From positions 1-52,467 of IMG/VR virus record IMGVR_UViG_3300022746_000027: a stretch of 52,467 nt of DNA; one strand, 5' to 3'. The DNA is from a virus. Shown one piece after another: positions 1-8,099 of this stretch (the first letter of the stretch is position 1; every line of letters starts with the position of its first letter). The notes under the pieces were generated by a model. It worked only from the letters and a program-made list of their open reading frames with translations, ran no database searches and had not been told where the DNA came from. The translations under genes were made by a program, and so were the position numbers.

Positions 1-1
1 T

Positions 2-1108
2 CAGTTAGTTTGGAGTAATGGAGGTGAGATTGGATGGATTGGAAGCGGTTATGTATCGAATAAGAGTGGAAAAATCACTCAAGCTACTTTAGGCATTTCG
101 GACTGGAACACATCAACATCACTAAAGATTATTCCATACGATTCAAACCTGAATAGAATTGGAACATCTGTCGCAACATTCACATCATCTCAGGGATCTG
201 GTATAGTTACAGCGCAATTTGATACTCCATTTGATGTCATAAAGGGTCAGACGTATTATCTTGGAATTGCGCCAAACGGATATATCAGTCTGTTGGGCGA
301 CGCATCAAATTCAATTGGATTCGGTAGAATGACTAGCGCAACCGGATACAACTCTCCACCTTCAACTTTAACTAGCGCAGGCGGAGGCAGCATCTATGAA
401 CCAACAAACTTCTTGTCTGGCTATCCAATTCCTGCTGCCATGAGAATGTATGCAAACAGTGCTGTTAAGGTGACAAATATAGTTGAAGCTCCATCAATTA
501 CATCGACATTCAACTTCGATGAGACTGATGGAACTAAACTTCAGGATATAAATCCAGCATTTTATGTATCAGCGGGTACAATGCAGACTTTGACTGGTAA
601 TCTAGTGTCTGTTGGAACTGGCGGCAACACTAAAATGGTGTATAGAAAGGGATTCGGAGCAAACCAGGCATCACAAGTAACTAAGCCGAATTCTAATAAT
701 AGATCTTTTTGGGTCAGTGTGCATTCTAACACAACAACAAATGACGATGGATATTCTCTTTATATCAGAACTTATCCAAATGCAGAGTTATATCGAGAAG
801 GATCATGGATCGCTGGTCCATATACACTCTCAGCAAACGCTGTTGAAAATACAGTCACAGCTAAAATCGAATCTGTGTTGCAGGCCAATGGATCGTTGAT
901 TATAAACTCATATTACAATGGATCTTCGATAGGATCTTACACGGATAATTATCCATTGCAGGTTGGAAAACCTGCATTTTGGTGCAGTACAAATGCAGGA
1001 AACGTTTCGAGTGATATTATTAGTCAATTCGTGGCTGTCGGTGAAGCGCCAAAGCAGCAGTTATATGCAAATGGAACATTTGTCGTTGGTGAGTACATAG
1101 AGAACTAA
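2..1108 (+). CDS. Tail fibre / virion surface protein, 5'-truncated by window edge
   Basis: The reading frame is open from base 2 without an upstream stop, so the gene begins before the window; the first internal start-like codon (TTG at 293) lies mid-domain and is not the real start. The visible 368 residues are Ser/Thr/Gly/Asn-rich with beta-strand character. The C-terminal half (from about FNFDETDGTKLQDINP) resembles a concanavalin/LamG-type jelly-roll such as is found in phage receptor-binding proteins, but I cannot name a family. It heads a run of fibre-like genes, so a role in host binding is inferred. A CTAAATA late-promoter-like box overlaps its stop codon. Confidence 0.7.
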   Translation, partial: QLVWSNGGEIGWIGSGYVSNKSGKITQATLGISDWNTSTSLKIIPYDSNLNRIGTSVATFTSSQGSGIVTAQFDTPFDVIKGQTYYLGIAPNGYISLLGDASNSIGFGRMTSATGYNSPPSTLTSAGGGSIYEPTNFLSGYPIPAAMRMYANSAVKVTNIVEAPSITSTFNFDETDGTKLQDINPAFYVSAGTMQTLTGNLVSVGTGGNTKMVYRKGFGANQASQVTKPNSNNRSFWVSVHSNTTTNDDGYSLYIRTYPNAELYREGSWIAGPYTLSANAVENTVTAKIESVLQANGSLIINSYYNGSSIGSYTDNYPLQVGKPAFWCSTNAGNVSSDIISQFVAVGEAPKQQLYANGTFVVGEYIEN

Positions 1109-1111
1109 ATA
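1105..1111 (+). promoter_or_regulatory. Late promoter box CTAAATA
   Basis: CTAAATA lies 21 bases before the ATG of the collagen-like fibre gene at 1133. It is one of a series of (C/A/T)TAAATA boxes in front of virion genes here and resembles the T4 late -10 element TATAAATA read by gp55-containing RNA polymerase. It has no -35 element, as in T4 late promoters. Confidence 0.6.
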
Positions 1112-1132
1112 GAGTATCATCGAGGATCAATA

Positions 1133-2272
1133 ATGGCACAGTTGCTCTCTACTATAATCACAGGTACTCTAAACGTATCTTCGAATGTTGCAGTTACAGG
1201 CAACATGAATGTCGCGTCGCAGGCTAACGTAGCTTCTCTGAGTATAGCTGGATATGGTCAAGTAATCAGTTCAGCTGGTGCTTGGACTGGAACTGGCGGA
1301 GGTGCTCAAGGTACTCAAGGTATTCAAGGTCTGACTGGAACTGGTTCTCAAGGAACTCAAGGTCTGACTGGAACTGGAACTCAAGGAACTCAAGGTCTGA
1401 CTGGAACTGGTTCTCAAGGAACTCAAGGTATACAAGGACTTCAAGGTCTGACTGGAACTGGTTCTCAAGGATCAACTGGTACTACTGGGTCTCAAGGAAC
1501 TCAAGGTATCCAGGGACTTCAAGGAACTCAAGGTATCCAGGGACTTCAAGGAACTCAAGGTATCCAGGGACTTCAAGGAACCCAGGGACTTCAAGGAACC
1601 CAAGGAACCCAGGGACTTCAGGGTACCATAGGAACACCAGTATCTGCGACAACAAACCAAATCATATACTATAATGGTACATTAGCGGCTGGTTCTCCCG
1701 ATATCACATACAATGTAGCGTCCAATACGACAACTATAGTCGGTAAACTGATTGCAAATAACTCAGCTAATGTCGCAGAACATGCTATAGGATTCTACTC
1801 TGCTCAGTTCAATGCTAATGCAAACTCATTCTGGCAAATATCTGTGCAGAACCAGAACACTGGAGCTAACGCATCATCTGATCTTGTTGCTCATGCCAAT
1901 GATGGCACCGATGCATCGTATTTCATAGATATGGGCATAAATAATACTGGATATAATGATCCTGCGTATTCTATTATGAAGCCGCATGATGCATATGTAT
2001 TCAATACAGGCGGAAATCTGATAATAGGTACTGCGACAGGTGGTGTAGCCAATGACGTTGTATTCATTGCTAATGGAACGACATCTGGACAAGAGACTGC
2101 CAGATTCTTTGGAGCGAATGGAACTCTTAGAATATCTAAGCAACTTATTCTCACAGATAATGTCGCGTTCAGCAGAAGTGGTACTACGTTAGGAAACATG
2201 CCTCAGATTACTGTAGGAACTACTGCTCACGCATCGCCTAGAGTTGGCGATCTTTGGGTTGATACAAACTAA
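1133..2272 (+). CDS. Collagen-like tail fibre protein
   Basis: The 379-residue protein has an N-terminal beta-rich head (residues 1-55). A collagen-like segment of G-T-Q, G-I-Q, G-L-Q and G-L-T triplets follows at roughly residues 56-165, then a C-terminal beta-rich domain ending in VGDLWVDTN. Gly-X-Y segments form trimeric shafts in phage fibres. The repeats contain almost no proline; Thr and Gln dominate instead. At DNA level the shaft holds three exact head-to-tail copies of a 27-bp unit (1496-1576), indicating recent slippage or recombination. It is probably a tail fibre or baseplate-attached fibre; the receptor is unknown. Confidence 0.75.
   Translation: MAQLLSTIITGTLNVSSNVAVTGNMNVASQANVASLSIAGYGQVISSAGAWTGTGGGAQGTQGIQGLTGTGSQGTQGLTGTGTQGTQGLTGTGSQGTQGIQGLQGLTGTGSQGSTGTTGSQGTQGIQGLQGTQGIQGLQGTQGIQGLQGTQGLQGTQGTQGLQGTIGTPVSATTNQIIYYNGTLAAGSPDITYNVASNTTTIVGKLIANNSANVAEHAIGFYSAQFNANANSFWQISVQNQNTGANASSDLVAHANDGTDASYFIDMGINNTGYNDPAYSIMKPHDAYVFNTGGNLIIGTATGGVANDVVFIANGTTSGQETARFFGANGTLRISKQLILTDNVAFSRSGTTLGNMPQITVGTTAHASPRVGDLWVDTN
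1496..1576 (+). repeat. 27-bp tandem repeat, three exact copies, in fibre shaft
   Basis: Copies at 1496-1522, 1523-1549 and 1550-1576 are identical. Each encodes nine residues, G-T-Q-G-I-Q-G-L-Q, so copy-number change keeps the frame and only alters shaft length. Confidence 0.9.
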
Positions 2273-2284
2273 TAGGATAGTAAA

Positions 2285-2668
2285 ATGCATTACGCAGTCT
2301 ATGAAATTGAGAGTAAAAATCTAGTCAGTATAGATCAAACTGAACCAATTGGTTTGGATCCAGTATACTCTTACGTTCAGGTGGAAAGTTACCTAGGAAC
2401 ATGGGATCCACAGACACTATCATTTATTCCAATTCCACCTAAGCAAAGAGCAATTGATAGAAAGGAATTCATAGAAAGATTAACGCCTGAAGAATGGGTA
2501 AATCTGTGCATAGCGAAAATAAATGATCCAGTTGTAACAGCAATTTTCGAGAGATTGTACATGATGGACGAAGTGTATCCAGACTCAGACTTCACCCAAG
2601 TCATGGCAACACATATAGTTGCTCAAGGATATCTAACTCAAGAAAGAATGAATGAGGTATTATCATAA
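2285..2668 (+). CDS. Small protein of the tail-fibre cluster, unknown function
   Basis: The 127-residue protein has an N-terminal part MHYAVYEIESKNLV of a type often seen in small phage proteins encoded beside fibres. A charged, helical C-terminal half follows (KEFIERLTPEEWVNL). It has no signal peptide or membrane segment. It sits between two fibre-like genes, and its stop overlaps the next start as TAATG, so translation is coupled. It could be a fibre-assembly chaperone or a minor baseplate component; neither is shown by sequence. Confidence 0.6.
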   Translation: MHYAVYEIESKNLVSIDQTEPIGLDPVYSYVQVESYLGTWDPQTLSFIPIPPKQRAIDRKEFIERLTPEEWVNLCIAKINDPVVTAIFERLYMMDEVYPDSDFTQVMATHIVAQGYLTQERMNEVLS

Positions 2669-3504
2669 TGCTATTCTCATCGGTATCAAGTGAATTCAAT
2701 TGGTGGGTAACTAACAATAGCACACCATCAGTGAATATGGGAACAGCAATAACTCCCGGCACTGCTCCTGCATGGGGAACATGGACTCAATTGATTCCTT
2801 CGACTAGCGTAACTGAAGATGTTTATGGTGTTCTGATTTGTATAAACTCATTCTCAACATCTGCTACAGTTAGAAATGTTCTAATTGATATAGGAGCAGA
2901 TAACTCTGGTGGCGGAACGTACAGAACTCTTATTCCATATCTAATGGGTGGACACGCATCTAACTACGATCTAGGTGGAATATGGTATTATTTCCCTCTA
3001 TTCATATCTAAGGGTCAAGCTATTGGCGCCAGAGCAATGGGCAACGCTATTAGTGCTGGACGTATATTGATTACGCTATTCGGTCAGCCAAAGAATCCCG
3101 ACTCAGTAAAAGTTGGAACTAAAGTATTCTCGTTTGGAGAAACTACATCGACTGCTACTGGCACCGCATATACACTAAGCACATCTTTGGGAGCAAATAC
3201 TCAAGTTGGTTCTGCGACAACTATGCCTTTGTGGTGGTGGCAGTGTGGCTACACTTCAATCGATTCAACAATAACTCCTCAGAAATGTATACACTTGAAT
3301 GTTTTGGGCGGCGATGCTACAAATAAGAAGTATCTACTACAGAATGTGCCTATAGTAGCAACTACAGTTGAACAGATAATGCTTATTCCATATTTGAATG
3401 GATATAATACTTTGGCATCAGGTCAAAACGTTTATATGTCCGCTCACTCTTTGGGTGCAGCAGATACTTCGCCATCTGTTATGTGTTGGGGTTTAGGCGG
3501 ATAA
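2668..3504 (+). CDS. Putative virion surface protein
   Basis: The 278-residue protein is rich in Gly, Ser, Thr and aromatic residues, including a WWWQCG stretch near residue 190. It has no charged linker or membrane helix and looks like an all-beta structural protein. The start is ATG with GAGG upstream, overlapping the preceding stop. I do not recognise a family. Position and composition suggest a fibre or baseplate appendage. The internal pattern (two halves, each ending in a hydrophobic strand and a polar loop) hints at two similar beta domains, but this is weak. Confidence 0.6.
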   Translation: MLFSSVSSEFNWWVTNNSTPSVNMGTAITPGTAPAWGTWTQLIPSTSVTEDVYGVLICINSFSTSATVRNVLIDIGADNSGGGTYRTLIPYLMGGHASNYDLGGIWYYFPLFISKGQAIGARAMGNAISAGRILITLFGQPKNPDSVKVGTKVFSFGETTSTATGTAYTLSTSLGANTQVGSATTMPLWWWQCGYTSIDSTITPQKCIHLNVLGGDATNKKYLLQNVPIVATTVEQIMLIPYLNGYNTLASGQNVYMSAHSLGAADTSPSVMCWGLGG

Positions 3505-3516
3505 TCGGAGAAATAA

Positions 3517-3864
3517 ATGGCAATCGCTGAATATAAGACAGGATCTGGCGTCACAATATCTACTACAGAATATTCTCTGGTTACTCCAGGAACTACATTA
3601 GCAACTGACGCTACAGATGGAGTATATCAAGTATTCATAAATCCTACTGCAATGGCAGCGGGTGACGAATATCTTTTCCAAGTAAAAGAAAAGGTAGCAA
3701 CTACTTCATCTCAAGCTACAGTATATTCTCTGACATTAGAAGGTGCACAATCATATCCTCTTGCATTTCCAAGTCTAATATTGATGCACGGATGGGATGT
3801 CACCGTAAAGAAAATAGCTGGCACAGATAGAGCATTTGACTGGTCTATCCGTAAGGTAGCATAA
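3517..3864 (+). CDS. Small virion-associated beta protein
   Basis: This is a 115-residue protein with start ATG and a GGAG ribosome site 7 bases upstream. The sequence alternates short hydrophobic strands and turns (for example YSLVTPGTTLATDATDGVYQVF) and ends in FDWSIRKVA. This style is common for small phage proteins beside fibres that count or cap polypeptide trimers. The function is unknown. It is translationally coupled to the next gene through TAATG. Confidence 0.6.
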   Translation: MAIAEYKTGSGVTISTTEYSLVTPGTTLATDATDGVYQVFINPTAMAAGDEYLFQVKEKVATTSSQATVYSLTLEGAQSYPLAFPSLILMHGWDVTVKKIAGTDRAFDWSIRKVA

Positions 3865-4058
3865 TGTCCTGGACATTTCAGCCTCTCCTACCAGCATCCG
3901 CTGATTTATTAGCCGCCGCTGGAAGTACAGGACAAATCAAAGTGTGGAACGGATCCCAATGGATAGCTAAGCCAGTAAAATATTGGAATGGATCAGCTTG
4001 GACAGTAAAACCTGTGAAATATTGGAATGGTTCTCAATGGACCATAACACCATATTGA
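3864..4058 (+). CDS. 64-residue protein with three W-N-G-x-x-W repeats
   Basis: After about 25 residues the protein consists almost entirely of three copies of a 12-14 residue unit with the core K-x-W-N-G-S-x-W (KVWNGSQW, KYWNGSAW, KYWNGSQW), each followed by a Lys-Pro-Val or Thr-Pro linker. The same W-(N/D)-G-x-x-W motif occurs once in the 373-residue and once in the 965-residue neighbouring proteins. This fits a small beta-hairpin module, perhaps a carbohydrate-contacting or oligomerising unit. No family is recognised. The start overlaps the upstream stop. Confidence 0.65.
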   Translation: MSWTFQPLLPASADLLAAAGSTGQIKVWNGSQWIAKPVKYWNGSAWTVKPVKYWNGSQWTITPY

Positions 4059-4068
4059 GTAGATTCTA

Positions 4069-5190
4069 ATGGCAGATTTTCCTACTAATCCAACTATAGG
4101 TCAGACGTTTACTGCAACAGATGGTACACTATGGACTTGGGATGGATATTCTTGGATAGCTTCGGGTGGATACGGATCTACTGGAGGTGGTGGAGCGACT
4201 CCATTCACAGTTCCCAATAACGTCGGTCTAACTTATGCTAGTGATGTATTGAGTACATCATATAATACAACTATGTCTGATAGTGTAAATAGTGTAGTTG
4301 TAGGTGGAGCAAGTGCATTACCAGCATCTACATGGAAGACGAAGAATCTCGTCCAGGTACTAGATACGATTTTATTTCCAGATCAGTATCCAACGTACAC
4401 TATACCCACACTAAGTTTCAGCGGCTCGCAATCTGGCACTAAGGAAATTGGACAGACTATTTCACAGGTCACAAGTTCTACTGGTACAGAGAATGATGCT
4501 GGCGTATTCAACTCAATCGCTATTAGAAGAAACAGTTCTAACATCAGCGTGAGTGGATCTCTAACTGCTGTTAGCACGACTGATATTGCTGCTCAGTATG
4601 GATACACAGATCCAAATAATCCAAATTACACATACACATATGGATATACTGATTCTTTCACTGTAGTATCTGGAACTACAACGTGGAATAGCTTTGCAAA
4701 TTATAGCGCAGGTTTAGCCAAGAATAATAACAAGGGTGTAAGTGATGATAGAGCGTTTGCGATTAGATCTACTTCTGCTCCTCAGTCTGCTTGTACATCG
4801 TTCACTTCTTCGTCGGTTTCTGTAACTGGAATCTATCCATACTTTTGGGGTAAGTCTAGTACGCAGCCAACGGCATCTTCAATCGCGTCGTCTATAGCTG
4901 CTGGAACAGCTAATAAGGTTCTATCAGACTCTACTGGAACTATTACAGTTACATATAATGCAGCATCAGAATATATTTGGGTCGCTCATGTTGCAACAAG
5001 TACATCTAAAACTGTCTGGTACAATACTGCTCTAAATACAGGGAGCATTGGTGCAGGACAGTTTATTCTTGCGCCAGTAACTCAAAATGTAAACTCTCCA
5101 GACTCGTACTGGTCAGCAGTTTCATTCAAGGTCTACATTAGCGGATATGCTTCGTCTACAAGTGGATCGATTGAGTTCCGTAATAGCTAA
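4069..5190 (+). CDS. Putative tail fibre / adhesin protein
   Basis: The 373-residue protein opens with MADFPTNPTIGQTFTATDG and LWTWDGYSW. That N-terminal module recurs in phage fibre proteins and matches LWTWNGSSW within the 965-residue fibre downstream. The rest is Ser/Thr-rich and beta-predicted, with conserved-looking strands such as TPFTVPNNVGLTY and a tyrosine-rich DPNNPNYTYTYGYTDSF loop near residue 185. There is no catalytic signature. It is likely a baseplate- or fibre-attached adhesin. Confidence 0.65.
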   Translation: MADFPTNPTIGQTFTATDGTLWTWDGYSWIASGGYGSTGGGGATPFTVPNNVGLTYASDVLSTSYNTTMSDSVNSVVVGGASALPASTWKTKNLVQVLDTILFPDQYPTYTIPTLSFSGSQSGTKEIGQTISQVTSSTGTENDAGVFNSIAIRRNSSNISVSGSLTAVSTTDIAAQYGYTDPNNPNYTYTYGYTDSFTVVSGTTTWNSFANYSAGLAKNNNKGVSDDRAFAIRSTSAPQSACTSFTSSSVSVTGIYPYFWGKSSTQPTASSIASSIAAGTANKVLSDSTGTITVTYNAASEYIWVAHVATSTSKTVWYNTALNTGSIGAGQFILAPVTQNVNSPDSYWSAVSFKVYISGYASSTSGSIEFRNS

Positions 5191-5200
5191 GAGATAATAG

Positions 5201-8098
5201 ATGTCAATTCTACTGAACGATAATCTGAATATTAGTGCACCGAAACCAACTGATAATAGATTTGGTCCATATGCAGATCTAGCATCTGCATTAGCTTCAG
5301 TTCCATCTGGAATAAGATATGTTGGTCTTACTGTAGGCATACTAACAGGTGCAGTAGTAGAAGAATATTGGTTCAATGATGGTATTCTCGATACAGACCT
5401 CATCATCAAATCTGGTACACAGGGTGTTACAGGTTCTCAAGGAACTCAAGGTATCCAGGGACTACAAGGTTCCCAAGGTACTCAAGGTATACAAGGTATT
5501 CAGGGCATTAGTGTGCAGGGTATCCAGGGACTACAAGGTTCCCAAGGTACTCAGGGTGTACAAGGCAGACAAGGTACTCAAGGAGCTATAGGCACAGGAC
5601 TACAGATCAAAGGCACTGTATCAACATCGAGTGCTTTACCTGGTTCTGGAAATACTAATGGCGACGGATACATTACTACTGACACAGGTCACTTATGGAC
5701 TTGGAACGGATCTTCGTGGACAGACGCGGGTAATGTAACGGGTCCTCAAGGAACTCAAGGACTTCAAGGTCTTACTGGAACTGGCACTCAAGGCACTCAA
5801 GGAACTCAAGGTATCCAAGGCACTCAAGGTCTTACCGGATCTGGCACTCAAGGAACTCAAGGAACTCAAGGACTTCAAGGTCTTACTGGAACTGGCACTC
5901 AAGGAACTCAAGGTATCCAAGGTCTTACTGGATCTGGTTCTCAGGGAACTCAAGGTATCCAAGGCACTCAAGGTCTTACCGGATCTGGCACTCAAGGAAC
6001 TCAAGGAACTCAAGGACTTCAAGGTCTTACTGGATCTGGTTCTCAGGGAACTCAAGGTATCCAAGGCACTCAAGGTATCCAAGGTCTTACCGGATCTGGT
6101 GCACAAGGTATTCAAGGTATACAAGGCACTCAAGGTATTCAGGGTAGAGATGGCACTGCTGTCGCTCAAGGTTCTCAGGGAACTCAAGGTATTATAGGAT
6201 CACAAGGTCCAGGTGGTCTTGCTCAGTGGGCTAGAAAAACCGCTAATTATACAACAAGCACAAATGAACGCATTATAGCAGACACAACTGGTGGTACATT
6301 TACGATTACCTTACCAGCGACGCCTGTATTAGGTAATTACGTTGTAATTTCTGATGGTGGTAACTGGACGATAAACAACTTGATTGTAGCAAGAAATGCG
6401 TCCACTATAGAAGGTAGTGCGTCAGATCTTACTGTTGATGTTGGTGGTATTACATTAGAATTCATTTATGATGGTACTACTTGGCAAGTGACTGCTACTA
6501 CTGGTCAAAGAGGTATTCAAGGCTCACAAGGTACTCAAGGTCTCACTGGATCTGGTGCTCAAGGCACTCAAGGACTTCAAGGTCTGACTGGTATTCAGGG
6601 ATCACAAGGCACTCAAGGTCTCACTGGATCTGGTTCTCAGGGAACTCAAGGCATACAAGGGCTTCAAGGTCTGACTGGTATCCAGGGTACTCAAGGCACT
6701 CAAGGACTTCAAGGTCTAACTGGCATTCAAGGCTCACAAGGTACTCAAGGACTTCAAGGTCTTACTGGAAGTGGTGCTCAAGGTTCTCAGGGTATCCAAG
6801 GAAATCAAGGCACTCAAGGTCTAAGTGGATCATTTGCTGGTCAAGGTATTCAAGGAACTCAGGGTATTATAGGATCACAAGGTCCTGGTGGTCTTGCTCA
6901 ATGGGCTAGAAAAACCGCTAATTATACAGCAATATCTAATGAGCGTATTATAGCAGACACAACTGGTGGTACATTTACAATCACTCTTCCTGCATCACCA
7001 GTATTAGGTAATTACCTAATCATTTCAGACGGTGGTAACTGGACGATAAACAACCTGATTGTAGCAAGAAATTCGTCTACTATAGAAGGTAGTGCATCAG
7101 ATTTGACTGTTGATGTTGGTGGAATCACACTAGAGTTTATATTCGATGGTACCACTTGGCAAGTGACTGCTACTACTGGTCAAAGAGGCATTCAAGGTCT
7201 GACTGGTATTCAAGGAACTCAGGGACTTCAAGGTCTCACTGGATCTGGTTCTCAAGGTGCTCAAGGTCTGACTGGTATTCAAGGATCACAAGGCACTCAA
7301 GGTCTTACTGGATCTGGTGCTCAAGGTACTCAAGGTATTCAGGGACTTCAAGGAACTCAGGGACTTCAAGGTCTTACTGGATCTGGTGCTCAAGGTGCTC
7401 AAGGACTTCAAGGTACCCAAGGGCTTCAAGGTCTCACTGGATCTGGTGCTCAAGGTGCTCAAGGACTTCAAGGTACCCAAGGGCTTCAAGGTCTCACTGG
7501 ATCTGGTGCACAGGGTTCTCAGGGTATACAAGGACTACAAGGTTCGCAGGGTACTCAAGGAACTCAAGGTATACAGGGACTTCAAGGTACCCAAGGGCTT
7601 CAAGGTCTGACTGGCACTCAAGGTACAGCAGCTTCAGCTACAACTCTAACAGCAACAACAACATCAACTGGTCCATACTATCTAACTGGTGTGGGTGCAA
7701 TAGGATCAGTGCAATCACCAGTAGCTAATGCAAGCGTTTATATAACTGGTAATTCAATCTTCAGTTATGGAGCAACTCTATCTGGTTCTTTATTTGAGAC
7801 TAAACAAGCACTTTCCTCAGATGTCATTGATCTAAAAACTGGAAACTATTTCTCTAAAACCATAAGTGCCACAACAGCATTTACAGTAACAAATACTCCA
7901 TCATCGGGTACAGTAGCATCATTAGTATTGGATCTTACAAATGGTGGAGCATTTACAACAACATTTTGGACAGGTATGAAATGGGCAGGAGGAACTGCAC
8001 CCACTCTAACTGCATCGGGTAGAGATGTTCTAGGATTCTTTACACATGATGGCGGAACAACTTGGACTGGACTACTATTAGGCAAGGACGTCAAGTAA
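5201..8098 (+). CDS. Large collagen-like tail fibre, 965 residues
   Basis: This is the largest gene of the window. It has an N-terminal attachment domain (about 1-70), a first collagen-like stretch, an LWTWNGSSW hairpin (about 165-180) and a second long G-T-Q/G-I-Q/G-L-T stretch. It then has a beta domain beginning QWARKTANYT, a third collagen stretch, a near-identical second copy of the beta domain, a fourth collagen stretch, and a C-terminal tip (LKTGNYFSKTISATTAFTV to the end). The tip resembles that of the 157-residue protein at 9928. The repeats carry an exact 60-bp tandem duplication. It is probably the long trimeric fibre that determines host contact. Confidence 0.8.
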   Translation: MSILLNDNLNISAPKPTDNRFGPYADLASALASVPSGIRYVGLTVGILTGAVVEEYWFNDGILDTDLIIKSGTQGVTGSQGTQGIQGLQGSQGTQGIQGIQGISVQGIQGLQGSQGTQGVQGRQGTQGAIGTGLQIKGTVSTSSALPGSGNTNGDGYITTDTGHLWTWNGSSWTDAGNVTGPQGTQGLQGLTGTGTQGTQGTQGIQGTQGLTGSGTQGTQGTQGLQGLTGTGTQGTQGIQGLTGSGSQGTQGIQGTQGLTGSGTQGTQGTQGLQGLTGSGSQGTQGIQGTQGIQGLTGSGAQGIQGIQGTQGIQGRDGTAVAQGSQGTQGIIGSQGPGGLAQWARKTANYTTSTNERIIADTTGGTFTITLPATPVLGNYVVISDGGNWTINNLIVARNASTIEGSASDLTVDVGGITLEFIYDGTTWQVTATTGQRGIQGSQGTQGLTGSGAQGTQGLQGLTGIQGSQGTQGLTGSGSQGTQGIQGLQGLTGIQGTQGTQGLQGLTGIQGSQGTQGLQGLTGSGAQGSQGIQGNQGTQGLSGSFAGQGIQGTQGIIGSQGPGGLAQWARKTANYTAISNERIIADTTGGTFTITLPASPVLGNYLIISDGGNWTINNLIVARNSSTIEGSASDLTVDVGGITLEFIFDGTTWQVTATTGQRGIQGLTGIQGTQGLQGLTGSGSQGAQGLTGIQGSQGTQGLTGSGAQGTQGIQGLQGTQGLQGLTGSGAQGAQGLQGTQGLQGLTGSGAQGAQGLQGTQGLQGLTGSGAQGSQGIQGLQGSQGTQGTQGIQGLQGTQGLQGLTGTQGTAASATTLTATTTSTGPYYLTGVGAIGSVQSPVANASVYITGNSIFSYGATLSGSLFETKQALSSDVIDLKTGNYFSKTISATTAFTVTNTPSSGTVASLVLDLTNGGAFTTTFWTGMKWAGGTAPTLTASGRDVLGFFTHDGGTTWTGLLLGKDVK
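6193..6516 (+). repeat. Fibre beta-domain repeat, copy 1
   Basis: About 320 bp from within GSQGPGG-LAQWARKTANY to TTWQVTATTGQRG is repeated at 6868-7191 with about 90 percent identity by eye. Both copies begin after the same G-S-Q-G-P-G-G motif and end at the same ATTGQRGIQG junction, so the unit is a beta domain plus its collagen boundary. Confidence 0.85.
6868..7191 (+). repeat. Fibre beta-domain repeat, copy 2
   Basis: This is the second copy of the domain described at 6193-6516. Most differences are synonymous or conservative (for example TTSTNERI versus TAISNERI), which suggests duplication followed by drift under the same structural constraint. Confidence 0.85.
7381..7500 (+). repeat. 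Exact 60-bp tandem duplication in fibre shaft
   Basis: Bases 7381-7440 and 7441-7500 are identical over all 60 positions, and similarity continues on both sides. The unit encodes 20 residues of collagen-like shaft. Perfect identity, including third codon positions, points to a very recent in-frame duplication. Confidence 0.95.
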
Positions 8099-8099
8099 T

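Noticed and set aside
1300-1620. CRISPR-like short regular repeats
   Set aside because: Repeats are in-frame Gly-X-Y codons without unique spacers or cas genes.
1266-1674. Several open frames on both strands across the collagen-like repeats, also at 5376-6187, 6481-6909, 7156-7728 and 13684-13956
   Set aside because: They are shadow frames caused by the repeated GGN-CAN-type codons. They have no ribosome sites and the proteins are low-complexity.
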